DNA of 64,000 bases from Stercorarius parasiticus (lineage: Eukaryota; Chordata; Aves; Charadriiformes; Stercorariidae). The notes under the pieces are model-generated. The model did not search any database, had not been told where the DNA came from, and worked only from the letters and a program-made list of their open reading frames with translations. Shown in pieces: positions 1 through 12,281 of this stretch. Location: assembly GCA_013396915.1 (NCBI GenBank), contig VWZL01002558.1, positions 807,021 through 871,020 on the forward strand. Reading direction: 5' to 3'. Position 1 is the stretch's first letter. The number at the start of each line of letters is the position of its first letter. The position numbers and the translations under genes are program-made.

Positions 1-2663
1 AGAAGCCTCAGAGGTGCGCGGTCTTCGAGGGAGGTAGTGGGAAGGTGTGAGCGGGGCAGAAGGGGAAGACAGGACTTCCCCTCCGTGAGCAGGAGCACAG
101 CCTTAGATTAGTTTAAATTGATGAGGAAACTGCAGCGAGACGCTGTTGTCTGACCCCATTCATGCGTAAGTGCACTGGTACGGGCTTCACAGCGGTGAAG
201 AGAGCACTCCGCCATCCGCATGCAACTACATAAATTGCAGGATGACAGTGATGCCTGACTAAGAGGTTTCAAAGGTCAGGGATGCTCTGCTGACATGAAC
301 TCAGATGTCTGCTATAAGCTAACCACAGCGTCAGCAGGCTATAAAGCAGCACGGCTAGGGCAGCCTTGTCAGGACCACATTATTTTTAAAATGCAATGAG
401 CAGTCTTTGCTCACACAAACTTAATTGCTACATAAAGAACATTTTTATACTTTAAAATTTTGTCTTCAAAGAAGAAAATACGAAGGAGGAAGGAAAAAGA
501 GTCTAACTGGCTTTTAAACTCTGATGTTCAGCACAACATATCATACACACAGCAAATCAAAGCCAGCTTAGACTCAGCTTTTCTGCAGCTTGTTCCTTCC
601 ATACCTTTCCAGGATTGCTAATTAATAGAGACCAGATGTCAAATCCTTCAGCATGGCCTTAAATCTGGGATGCAAAGAGCTTGATCTCCTTACTGCCCTT
701 GGGCCTCGTGTGCAAATGGAATCTAAGCATCACTATTGATTTGCTAACTTTTTGTATCGCTCTGCCCTTTAACCTGTTGTAAATAACGATACAAAGGAGA
801 ACAAGGTCCAACCATACAAATACCTTCCTCTCTAATATTTTTTCCAAACCTTCTTCTAAACAGTGATCAGCAATAAGCAGGATTCCACTGAGAGACTTGC
901 AGATACAACATAAAAGTAGAGAAAATGATGAGAAACAAAATTTTAAATTTATATCTTTATTATACAGGCCCAAAGCTGTGGTCACCATGCAGTTACACCG
1001 TAATGGGAATGATCTTGCTGAAACGATCTCACTAAACAAATGCAAAGAGACCACAGACTACAGCATTCCAAATAACTGGCACTTTAATTTTTGAAAGAGC
1101 AAAAATAAATAAAGGAATGGCAAGTATGTCCTTTTCACAGATGGTGGGGCATATACATATTCCTTCTTTTCTATAGCTATTTAAGAGACAAAATTAGCAA
1201 ATACTGCCCAAAAACGCAGACCTGTCATGTGAGGGCTCAGCTAACTGAGCTGTTCCTCTCCCCTTGGCTATTAGATCAAACACACATTCAGATAGGTGCG
1301 TATGCCAAAAAAGAAATGCAATGTATTTTTTTGTGTTTCATTTCTACTTCCTGCCCTTTCCTCCTCCTTTCAGGACACTAACAGGAAGTAATTGGAGACA
1401 TCTAATTGAATAAAAGCCCTGGAACTTTTCCATGATACTCTCGTAATTTAAGGTTTCACCACAAATCTAAAAAGGTTCAGGTGTCTCACAAGGAATTCAT
1501 CATCTCTGGAATACAGATAGCCACAGTGAAGAGCTGCACATAGACTGCACACATAGTGTTATGTAAAAGTGGTAATCTTTAAAAAAACAAAACATTTTTT
1601 TAAAATTTGTAGATCAAAACAAAGCATGTCTTATTCCCTACAGGATTTTCTTGCAACCTGTTCTTCAATTATTTGCACTAGGAGATGCTACAAATGGTAT
1701 TAGTTACAATATACAGTCCACTGTTATCTTCTGGTCCAGCAGAAGAACCTGTCTCTCCGATGGACGCAAAACTGTTCATCTGAGCAGATCATCCTCAACA
1801 GCACAAATATGGTCTAGAAACTCATAGAGTTTATGGTTTTAATTTATAAAATTAAACCTGCCCCAGACAGGTAACACTGGTATGTAAGTTTGCCATCCCT
1901 GGGTTCTGTCAGAAACGGGGTACTGAGGTGCTCAGAGCCCTCTCAGTCTGCAGCGCTGGGATCCTTCTGGCACGTCAGACCCAAGATGCGATGTGATGCA
2001 CGCTAGAACATGGGCGCACTTCTCATTAACTCTGCAGAGCCCGGGACATGGTAAGCTGCCAGAACCTCCTTCATCTTGCCTGTTGACAAAAGGAACAATA
2101 ACTAGTCATCACTGGTTGCTGGAGTGTAATTCCAACTTTTAAAAAGCCCTATAAATGAGACTTTATTATTATTTTTTTTTAACCAGGCAATAGCAAATGT
2201 TTCATAAATAACGGATTTGGGATAATGTTTACAGTCTCTCTGTTAGCCACAGGACGCTTATGAGGGAGAAAGGCATCTTATACTGCATGGTTCCTAAAAT
2301 ATTATCCAGGATTAAACATACCATTATTTTTAAAATATTACTAATTTTCCCTTTCAGTGTCCAGTAGCTTAGTACTTTAAAATCTTCATTAAAATATTAT
2401 CTCTGTAAAGAATGATTTTTTATGGCAGATTTTCTGGCTAAAAGTGTATTGTCTCTCACACACACTGTACACAAGATACAGTGTAAACAATTTAGAGAAT
2501 TAATAAACAATTAACAAGTAAGAATCCAAGAAATTAATTAGTGGCTTGTGTAAGTTTGGTGTAGAAGTATCTCTAACACATATTAGTCATGTCCATTATG
2601 TATTGATAACAGCTATTAATCATAACAACTATAAATCCTTCATAAACGACTCATTGAACGGGC
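1..2663. other. Intergenic sequence, no gene recognised
   Basis: The first 220 bases are richer in G, C and CpG than what follows, and may be the edge of a CpG island or exon of a neighbour outside the window. The rest is AT-rich. A 131-codon minus-strand open frame at 659-1054 has no recognisable domain and is probably chance. Confidence 0.6.
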
Positions 2664-2760
2664 TTCACAGAACCAAGGGTCAGAAAAGACCACTAGATTA
2701 TCTACCCTGATTTCCTGACAGTTATAATTTTTCCAGATATAGTCCTCTGTGAAGTCCAGG
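2664..2760 (-). mobile_element. Possible ancient CR1-type tail
   Basis: The segment CTTCACAGAACCAAGGGTCA followed by GAAAAGACCACTAGATTATC and TACCCTGATTTCCTGACAG resembles the reversed 3' end of old CR1 families, the part that reads 'GAAGGGACC...AGATCATC' in younger copies. It is too diverged to assign a family. It may belong with the fragment at 3245-4170. Confidence 0.45.
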
Positions 2761-3244
2761 CATTTTGGTTCTCAGAAAACCAAACTTTTAGTATCACAGA
2801 CTGAGAAAAGGAAAGACCAAGAATACGCCTCCAATATGTATTTGCTGCAGAATAGGCAGAAGGAGAAGCAGAGGTACCTCTGGAGGGTGATTCACCCACT
2901 CCTTAAGTAATCTCTAAAAGGTGTCCATCTTTTTTCCATGGACTGTAAGTAGACCAAAGACCAAACTTTCTTATGGCTAGAATCGAGTGCTTTGTATCCT
3001 ACCACAGGTATCTGATTATGTTCTCCTATTTGTTTCACAGAGACCATTCACAAAGCCACCAGACCCCAGTAATTTTCAATCAATACTGACATAGGCAAAA
3101 TTAGAAAAAGTGTAATTGCTCGATCTTATATAAGTACAGAAGTCATGCAATAAATTCCAGAACTAATCTTAAAGTTTTTGTTATGTACCCTGAAATTTTG
3201 CATGTATAATTATTATCCTTATCATTATTACATAGATAGAAATC

Positions 3245-4170
3245 ACTAAAAGAATAGAACTAGCAGGTAATTTGAGAGATCGCTTCACCCATCCCTGACC
3301 TATGCCATCGCTGCTGATATTTTCTGACCTATTTTTAAACATCTGCAAGGCTGAAGTTTCCATGAATTCCCCGTAAAGAACCTATTCCAGGGCTCCAGTT
3401 TTCTTCGCCACTTACATCTTTCTCCTGATGCTTATGGTCAATCATCCTTGTTGAGATCTCAGCCTATTATTGCTTTTCTGTACCAACAGTGTACACGGCA
3501 GCTAAATCCCTTCCTCTTTAGAGTCACCCATTGCTATAGGAAGGCTGCTATCATGTCTTCCTTTCCTCCTCTCTTCTCTAGGCTAAACAACCCTTCCAAC
3601 CTTTCCTTGAAGGCCCACGTGTTTTAGATCTTTGAGCTCAGTTTGTTGGGTCCCACCTGAGCTACAGTTCCTGCAAGTGGGTAAAGCTCTTCCACTGAGG
3701 CCTCGTCAGTGCTGAGCAGAGCAAATTAATTACATTTCATGCTTCTATTACTTCCTTTCCTATAGCCCACAATAGCGCTGGCCTTGTTTCTGAAAGGTCC
3801 CTTCCAACCTAGGTGATTCTGTGACTGATTCAAATATCACTGGTGCATGTTCAGCTTGGGATCATTATGACACTGGGTCTTTTGCTACTTGGCCAGTTGC
3901 TTCCCATCTGTATTTATGTGCAGCTGATTATGTGGAGCTATGTGTACAGTTCTGCATTTGCTCTGATTTAACTACTGGAAAGCTGATATTTTCTGGGCTG
4001 CTCCGCTAATTTATTGAGGTCATTTTCAATTGCCTTGCTTCCAACGCGCTTGTTCCTCTCTATGAATTTATTAAGCATACTTTCTAACCTTTCATCCAAG
4101 CTGTCAGTGAGAACACCGAATAGTACCAGGACAAGGAAAACCACTTGCAGAACTGCACTTAATGGTGTAT
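3245..4170 (-). mobile_element. Ancient CR1-type LINE fragment
   Basis: Read on the plus strand, a series of diverged landmarks appears in the order of a reversed CR1 3' region: ATCTGCAAGGCTGAAGTTTC near 3340, ACCTATTCCAGGGCTCC near 3380, TCTAGGCTAAACAACCCTTC near 3580, a GTGCTGAGCAGAG segment near 3710, GGTGCATGTTCAGCTTGGG near 3842 and TTTCTAACCTTTCATCC near 4080. Divergence is high, so this is an old copy. A short CR1 tail of opposite orientation interrupts it at 3789-3826. Edges are approximate, and the piece at 2664-2760 may be part of the same insertion. Confidence 0.7.
3789..3826 (+). mobile_element. Short plus-strand CR1 tail nested in an older CR1
   Basis: The bases TCTGAAAGGTCCCTTCCAACCTAGGTGATTCTGTGAC, read in two halves, match the last 35 or so bases of CR1 in plus orientation: the GGTCCCTTCCAACC block and the GATTCTGTGA end. 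The surrounding sequence reads as CR1 in the opposite orientation. It is a severely truncated insertion or a rearrangement. Confidence 0.65.
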
Positions 4171-6581
4171 CATTGACAACTACTCTCTGCATATGGTTTC
4201 CAAATCATTTATGCACTCATATAATAATAATTTATTCTAGCCCAGCACACATGAGAATAATAACAACTGAAATATTTTGCCATACAGTCTTGTTCAAATA
4301 AAGCAGGTAATACTAGTAAATATCTTTTAAAATGAAGCATTGTATACACTTCGAAAATGAAAGCATTATGGAGAAAAGATTTCAAGTGAGAATACAGTCT
4401 TGCTGACAACTGATTTTACATCCATATAGCTAATTTTATGAAGTATGGGCTCTACTAGAATATTGTTCAATTTAGCCTTAATGGAAGTCTTTCATAGCCT
4501 CTTAAAATTGAGTTTTGTTCAATAGAAACCTCCACTGAGAAAGCAACAAAGACGTACCACTACAATACCTCCTTTGGAAATAAATCAGTTGCATAGCTTC
4601 ACAAAACTCCGAGCTGCAAAATTGCTGTTTGCTATTTACCTTGTGTAAGTACTTGATTAGAAACATACCGAACAAGGACTGCTAACACCAACAGGACTGA
4701 TCATACTGAGCCTTTCAAAGAAAGGATTACCATCTACATCAGTCTTTACGGAGATACAAGCCGATTCCACAAACACAGGAGGCACAGATCACACTTCTTA
4801 CCCAATTGGGGTTATTTGGTAGACCTTTTCTACTTCTCACTCTATGATATATGCTGTTTATGCTACTTGAGCGACTCACAAAAATGAAATACCTTGCTTC
4901 CTAAGGCAGAGACTTCCCAGTCTTCCCCAGTTCCTTCCCAGAGAGGTACAATATTGTATTTTCAGTTCTGGACTGGAAGAATTGGAGGCCAGCAGAAGGT
5001 GAAATACAGGCTAGTCAGTAAATACAACACAAAGCCCACCTTCAATTAACAAGAAATTTTATTTGATTTTATATTTAGGGATATATCCCATTGGACTTCC
5101 AGTGAAAAGAAGAGAGAGACTGACTTCCCTCTGAAAAACATGCGCTTGCAGAATAGCAGCAGCCTAAAGAGCACGCACAAAGACGTTCAACTTTCTTCGG
5201 TGGAAAAGAAGGAAACAGGAGAAGGAAGGATGGACGAGCCAGCCTGACCCAGGACTGCTCGTGACGTACAGCCCACTGCCTGACTGCTGAGGCACAGAAG
5301 GATTCCCACAAAAAACTCGCTCGTTACGGGAAGTCAAAAGTGCTGAGGCTGAGATAAACCAGATGTCTCCGCCTCTCTGAGAACAGCTCTAGGGATTTAA
5401 AATTATAAGGATTTAAGAGACTTCACTGAGAATCATAGACATCCAGATACCAAAATTACCTTCATCTTTTTATCAGAGTCGGGGCTAGGATTTCCAACCT
5501 TTCCTGGGATCAAGACTTTTGCTAGCAATGAAAGGAAAAGACAGACAAACTGCTCAGTCAGAAACACAGCTGAGAGAAAACCCAGGCAGGCGCTTGCTCA
5601 GGAGCAGAAGTGCTGACACCCTGTCAACACGGAAAGATGTACCTGTCATGGCGACTTCTCTCTTAAAAGACTACCATCGTTCTCTTTGTGATCCAGAAAC
5701 TAAATCTGCTCAGCTCGTCTACTTTGCAGGCAAGGAAAGGTGAACAGCTAAGGGGTGAACCCTGCTTTCTGTGCACCAGCTGCCATCATGACACGGTCAT
5801 CTCCCAGCAGAGAAAAGAGGATGAGGGGGATGGCACCGTCCTGCTCGGTGGTTGAACTGTTCTGTCTCTGTGTGGATATATGGATCTTGCTTATGATATG
5901 GGAAAGTGCTGCATGTGCTTTGAACAGCCCTGACCTCTAACACATGAATAGGATACTGCTTAGTTCCTCCACGACCACTGAAATCTGCATATGAAGTCAC
6001 CTAAGTGAGTTTCCCAACCCAGACACACGGATCTGGTGACACCCCTCCGGGGAAAAGGGAGGAAGAGGAGAGGCATTGGCCTGTTGGCACTGGCTGGGTC
6101 CTGCCACCACAGACCCGAGGGTAGGACAGGCTGAGCGCAGCCAAAGTCTGCCACGTGGGAGGTAAAGCTGGGCACATCATGTCAGAGGTGCACCCCATCT
6201 GCAGGCAAAAGAGACAAAGTGGATGGGTAGATACTACTGTGACCTGAAACTACCTAGGCAGGAAATAAAGACAATTGCTCTGCAGTAATTCCACAGTGGT
6301 CCAAGCCCATGGCATAATACTGCTGCATGGTTTTGAAACATCCAGGGCATTTTTTTCCTGAGTGACTGCTGCTTTGCCACAGTGGCTGAAGTTGCACACA
6401 GAGATGCAGTTCCAATGTGCACAAAATCTCTTCTTACGTCTCAAATAAGATGTAGGGGAGCCACTCCGGTCATGCGGAATGGGGTGGGGGGGCCACTCAC
6501 CTCACCTGGGTTGGCTACCCAAGGATGGAACTCAGTTATCTATTCTTAGGTGCCTGGTGCCTTTTCAGATGCCCTAAAGGT
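4171..6581. other. Intergenic sequence, no gene recognised
   Basis: I see no coding exon, RNA gene or repeat family here. Composition becomes richer in G and C from about 5100 to 6500, with short open frames in several registers but no recognisable domain. A G-rich tract (GGGGTGGGGGGG) lies near 6481-6492. Confidence 0.6.
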
Positions 6582-6776
6582 TTCACAGAATCACAGAATG
6601 GCGGGGGTTGGAAGGGACCTCTGGAGATCATCTAGTCCAATCCCCCTGCCAGAGCAGGGTCACCCAGAGCAGGTCGCACAGGAACGCATCCAGGTGGGTT
6701 TTGAATGTCTCCAGAGACGGAGACTCCACCACCTCTCTGGGAAACCTGTTCCAGTGCTCTGCCACCCTCAAAGTTT
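6582..6776 (-). mobile_element. CR1 LINE 3' end fragment
   Basis: The fragment starts TTCACAGAATCACAGAATGG, which is the reverse complement of the CR1 3' terminal repeat. It continues through GGTTGGAAGGGACCTCTGGA and TCCAGAGACGGAGACTCCAC to GCCACCCTCAAAGTT. It is the last 195 bp of a CR1 element in minus orientation. The copy looks younger than the 3.2-4.2 kb one because it matches the familiar consensus almost throughout. Confidence 0.95.
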
Positions 6777-9700
6777 CCTGCCTCATTAGCATGGGAACCA
6801 TCAGGACATCTTTAATGGCACTAGATACTTTTGTTCAGACAAGCAAACCTGTGACAAATGGCACACACTCAGCCAGCTATCTAGAGCCAGTCAATGACAG
6901 GAGGAGAATTTGTCCCACGCCCGCCTAAGTGTCTAAAACATGCAGCAGGAGCAGCCGTGAGAGGTGTGTGGGTGTCCCACCCCCACTATTTAGCACTCGC
7001 TCTATGCTACAGAGACAAAACAGTCATCTTTGCAGTGTAAATGTTTCACAAGGGTAAAGTTAAGTGAGATGAGTCCCACGCATTTTTTTTCAAAAGCAGA
7101 AATAGGGGTTTGTATATAAAACACTGTAACATTAGCGTGTTGATTGACAGAGGGAAAATTAGTAACAGTGTAATTGGGACTGAAGTTACCAAACAGAGAT
7201 TAATAGCAAATGCAAAACCTTTCCTGATGTTAGCAAGCAGCATAAAACCTACGTAATTTAACTGACTTTACATTTCAGTGAAAGTTTATGGGCAGGGAGT
7301 AGACTACTGATAATGAAATACCTCGATTTGTTCGTTCTTTGAAGTCAAATGCCTTAGCCTTTACAGGAAGAAAATGCTCATGATTGTATATACTTGAATT
7401 AAACCATGAAGCCCCATCCCTGGTGTTAGAGAAGACTCTATCAAGGTAATAATAATAATTGGAACATCATGTGATGTTATATATTTTGGTGTCATATCTA
7501 AAGGGGCAGCAGGAAATTTGAAAATTGTGATGGTGTTTTATACGACTCAATCTAAAGGCTGTTTTGGGGAAAAAATGAGTAGTGATGTTCAATATTTGCA
7601 TTGCTGTGTTATTTCTGTATCTGTATAGAAAAAGACTCTCATAGTTAACTTTTTTAAACAAATTAACAGGCTAACATTAAGCAGAAGTGTTGGAATATAT
7701 CTAAGAGTCTTGATATCATAAAGATATCAGGGATATAAGGATAAAGGGAAGCTACAATGTGCTAAATTCAAATTACACTTATTTACAATGGATAACAAAG
7801 TCTCTAAGCTTTTAAAGAATTTATTTAGAAATATATTTTAAAACGCACACCAATCTGTCAGTTTAACAATCACGTGGAACAGTTTAAAATAGGAGAAAGT
7901 CCTAGACTAGACAGAAATAGTAGTGTATACTATTCTTTAAAATGATTTAAAATCATTAGAAAAAATTCTAATGTAAAAACCTGCTTAACTTGAAAAGCTT
8001 TTCTGTGTTGAATATGGTGGTGTATGTGATATCAGTTAGAAACGAACAGTCCAGTGGCACACTGCATTCTGTAGTTCAGACCCCATTAGGGTACCAAGGG
8101 ATAATCCAGTTGCCAGTCCTCAAAAATACCGGCTGGGATCCAGCAGCTTTTTATGGGAATGGGTGAGTTTTGTGCTAGAGGGGGAATTTCACAGCCTTGC
8201 AGCAGTTTCCCTGGTGGGTGACAGAAAATGTATGAACCGCACTGCACAAGCCAACAACTGTAGCCAATCTCCGACCTCTTCACTTTCTTCCCCTCCTTTC
8301 AGGTAATTTGCGCCTGGTTTTTTTCCACTCCATACCTATCTTCCTTCAGCAAGAATTCTGTAAGCCAAACTATACCCTCATTGCAGCTGTGCAGACTCCA
8401 ACCAAACTCAGTCCTTTACTTCGTCAAATCCAGTGTTGTCAACTCTGGAGAGTTTCTCGTGAGCTCCGTGACGTGGTGTTTTCCTGTAAAGCTTCTCCTT
8501 CTGAAGAGAGCTGCTCATGTGAGAATCTTTTCACCTTTTAATTTACTTTTGTATGCTCACAGATGCAAAGAAAAGGCACAAAATGGGATTTTAGGTGCTG
8601 GTAGGCTCATAAGAGGCTGAGAAAAACAAAAAGCAAAATAAAAGGGATTTCCAGAGCCTTAATTTTAAGATTTCAAGATTTTAAAGCCAGTCTCAAAATT
8701 TTTGAAGCCACAATTTTTGAATGTTTGACATTTGCAAGACCAGAAACATCCAAATCTGCTGCCTTCAGCTTTGCAGGCTGAAGCAGTTATCCTGCTCTGC
8801 CTTGCCATGAGAGAGACAAAGATTTATGTTCATTTCGGGGTATGTCTACACAGTTACGTGACTGAATCTTGACCACGAGCCAACTCTTGACATACTTGCT
8901 AGAACACTTCATCAACGTTGAAGCCAAACAGTGCTCCTCAAGGTGGCCACAGTATGGCAGAGGGTGTGAGCTGGAAACTGCAAACACCACTTCAAGGTGT
9001 TAATGAAGAGCAGCCTTAATCTCTCCTCAGCTGGGCTTGACTGTGAGAATGCTTCTGGTTTGCTTCAAGGCAAAGGCATATCCATAAACACCGCAGGGCA
9101 GTCCAAGCGAACCCTTTTGCGCTGTGCTGAAGCAGTTAGGACGGGCTCACAGAGCCGGGTGGTGCCGAGAGCTGGTACGCATGGGGAGAGCCATCCCCAC
9201 CATACAGCCACATGTCCCAGGGGAGAACTGGGGGCCGACAGCACGACTGCTCCCGTGCTGCATCAGTCCTGCGGGATAAGCCTTGCACTAACCTGGACCT
9301 CTTCGCCTTATGGGCGGCGGTGACTGATTTAGGGAGCTGTTTGCTCCCAGGGTCCAGGTGAATGTAATTTGTCCCAAACTGCTGCTTTCCCCTGGCATGA
9401 GGCAGGCAGAGCGCTCACCGCCGGCACCTCTCTCACCAGACAGGCAGGTCAGGTGCCGCTGCCTCCCAGTTGTGGGGCTGGTGCGTTCCCGTAACTCGTC
9501 ACACTGGGACAATGTAGATAAAAAGTCATTGCACAATCACCGAATATCAGCTGGAATCAGCTAATAAATTGTTTGCCAGCAGCACAGAGCACCTCCCTGT
9601 GCTGTCTCAAAGCGGTAACTGACGTTTGGGCTTCCAACAACGTGGAGAAAGCAAGTGAAACCCAAATCAGCATCCCTGCCCTGAAATGGACTCGAAGCTC

Positions 9701-10396
9701 TTACACCTCTCAGTGTTTGTCAGGGCTGTATCACACCAATGGCATGCAGAGGTCCCGAGACAACCAACAAACCTAGATTCTTCCTCTCTCTCACAGCTGA
9801 AGTGTCTTCCTTTTTTACTATCGCATCCCACCTCACTGAATACCTATGAGCATCTGGTTCCCCAAGGCAATCTCAGAAGCATACGAAACTGTCCGTAGTC
9901 CTTTGCTATGTGGAATAGGGGGATGCAAAGTAGGGGAACAGGAGACAGAAAGGTCTCAGCATGCAGGCTCCTCCTATTCCTTTCCATTAACTGGCTAAGC
10001 TCTATACTATAAGTTGTTTTTTTTTTCTCTTTTAACATCTTTTTGCTTACTGTTCCAGAAATTCACTGTTCTGATAGCTAGAATCTTTTTTTTCTAATTT
10101 GCAACTTACATTTATTCACGACCAATTTACATCCCTGAGGTTTGTGTCTACAATAAGGAGATTTTCTTTTTTTGGGGTGTGCACTACTTGAAGGCAGTTT
10201 GAGAAACTGTCATCACAGACTCTTTCCTAGGCTTCCTTTTACTAGCTTAAGTCAACACCTGTTAGCATCCTCTTGCCTCTTAGTTTTCCTGTTCTTTCTG
10301 TAGCTTGCCTTTGAGTCTCTTCCAGTTTGATTTAATCTTTCTTGAACACGGGTGATGAGACTTAACATACTTGATCCTACAAAAGCCTGCTTACGC
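6777..10396. other. Intergenic sequence, no gene recognised
   Basis: It is AT-rich to about 8.9 kb. Around 9000-9560 it is more GC-rich, with scattered CpG and an open frame of 108 codons at 8997-9323 that has no family resemblance. No RNA gene or clear repeat is seen. Confidence 0.6.
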
Positions 10397-12281
10397 GACT
10401 GGTTGACAGAGTCCCTTGGGAGGCAGTCCTGAGGGGATAGGAGTCCAGGAAGGCTGGACATTCTTCAAGAAGGAAATCTTAAAGTGCAGGAGCTGATCAT
10501 CCCCATGTGTCAGAAGATGAGCCGTCGGGGAAGAAGGCATGGCTGAACGGAGAGCTTTGGCTGGAACTCAGTGGAAAAAAGAGCTTATGACCTCTGGAAG
10601 AAGGGGCAGGCAAGTCAGGAGGATTACAAGGATGCCGTGAGGTTTTGCAGGAGGAAAATTAGAAGGGCCAAAGCCCAACTAGAACTTAATCTGGCTACTG
10701 CCGTAAAAGACAATAAAAATGTTTCTATAAATACATTAGCAACAGAAGGAGGGCTACGGAGAATCTCCATCCTTTACTGGATGTGGGGGGAAACAGTGAC
10801 ACAGGATGAGGAAAAGGCTGAGAATCTTAATGTCTTTTCTGCCTCAGTCTTTAATAGTAAGACCAGTTGTTTTTGGGGTACCCAGCCCCCTGAGCTGGAA
10901 GACAGGGACAGGGAGCAGAATGAAGGCCCCATAACCCAAGGGGAAATGGTTAGTGACCTGCTACGCCACTTAGACACACACAAGTCTGTGGGGTGGGATG
11001 GGATGCACGCAAGGGTACTGAGGGAGCTGGTGGAAGTGCTCACCAAGCCCCTTTCCATCATTTATCAGCAGTCCTGGCTATCCGGGGAGGTCCCAGTTGA
11101 CTGAAGGTTAGCACATGTGATGTCCACCTAGAAGAAGGGCTGGAAGGAGGATCCAGGGAACTACAGGCCTGTCGCTCTGACCTCTGTGCTTGAGGAGGTT
11201 ATGGAGCAGATTGGGTGCCATCACGTGGCACGTACAGGACAACTAGGCGATCAGGCAGAGTCAGCACGTGTTTATGAAAGGCAGGTCCTGCTTGACGAAC
11301 CTGATCTCCTTCAGGTGACCTGCTTACTGGTTGAGGGAAATGGTGTGGACGTTGTCTACCTGGACTTTAGTAAAGCCTTTGACACCGTTTCCCACAGCAT
11401 TCTCCTGGAGAAACTGGCTGCTCATGGCATGGACAGGCGTACGCTTCACTGCATAAAAATCTGGCTGGCTGTCTGGGCCCAAACAGTTGTGGTGAATGGA
11501 GTCAAATCCAGTTAGCGACCAGTCAGAAGTGGTGTTCCCTAGGACTCAGTATTGGGGCCAGTTTTGTTTAATATCTTTATCAATGATCTGGACGATGGTA
11601 TCAAGTGCACCCTCAGTAAGTTTGCAGACGACACCAAGCTGGGTGGGAATGTTGATCTGCTTGAGGGTAGAAAGGCTTCGCAGAGCAATCTGGACAGGCT
11701 GGATTGATGGGCTGAGGCCACTTGTATGAGGTTCAACAAGGCCAAGTGCCGGGTTGTGACTTGGGTCACAACAACCCCATGCAGTGCTACAGGCTTGGGG
11801 AAGAGTGGCTGGAGAGCTGCCCAGCAGAAAAGGACCTGGGGGTGTTGGTCAACAGCTGCCTGAATATGAGCCGGCAAGCGTGCCCTGGTGGCCAAGGTGG
11901 CCAATGGTATCCTGGCTTGTATCAGAAATAGGGTGGCCAGCAGGACTAGGGAAGTGATTGTCCCCTTGTACTTGGCACTGGTGAGGCTGTACATCAAGTA
12001 CTGTGTCCAGTTTTTGGCTCCACACTACAAGAAAGACATTGAGGTGTTGGAGCGTGTCCAGAGAAGAGCAACAAAGCTGGTGAGGGGTCTGGAGAACAAG
12101 TCTTACGAGGAGCAGCTGAGGAAACTGAGTTTGCTCAACCTGNNNNNNNNNNNNNNNNNNNNNNNNNNNNNNNNNNNNNNNNNNNNNNNNNNNNNNNNNN
12201 NNNNNNNNNNNNNNNNNNNNNNNNNNNNNNNNNNNNNGATCTTAAAGGTCTTTTTCCAACATAAATGATTCTATGATTCTT
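10397..12281 (+). mobile_element. CR1 LINE, 5'-truncated, degenerate, interrupted by an assembly gap
   Basis: Reading frames in different registers give the CR1 reverse transcriptase in order: a lysine/arginine-rich leader with RAKAQLELNLA near 10670, KSVGWDGMHARVLRELVEVL near 10990, VDVVYLDFSKAFDTVSHSIL near 11350 with both acidic residues intact, and [10 protein letters not shown] near 11612. It ends with the CR1 3' tail TGATTCTATGATTCTTT at 12266-12282. Stops at about 11104 and 11515 and several frameshifts inactivate it. The 3' UTR part is replaced by 95 N. The left edge is set by where CR1-like coding sequence begins and is approximate. Confidence 0.93.
12143..12237. other. Assembly gap (95 N)
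   Basis: There is a run of 95 undetermined bases inside the CR1 copy, between its coding remnant and its 3' tail. A repeat-induced assembly break is the likely cause. Confidence 0.99.

Noticed and set aside
659..1054. 131-codon minus-strand open frame
   Set aside because: Cys/Leu/Ser-rich reading of AT-rich DNA with no recognisable domain and no splice sites considered convincing.
8997..9323. 108-codon plus-strand open frame in GC-richer intergenic DNA
   Set aside because: No family resemblance. GC-rich sequence has fewer chance stops, which explains the length.
10571..11104. 177-codon frame as an independent gene
   Set aside because: It is a piece of the CR1 reverse transcriptase reading frame in a degenerate copy.
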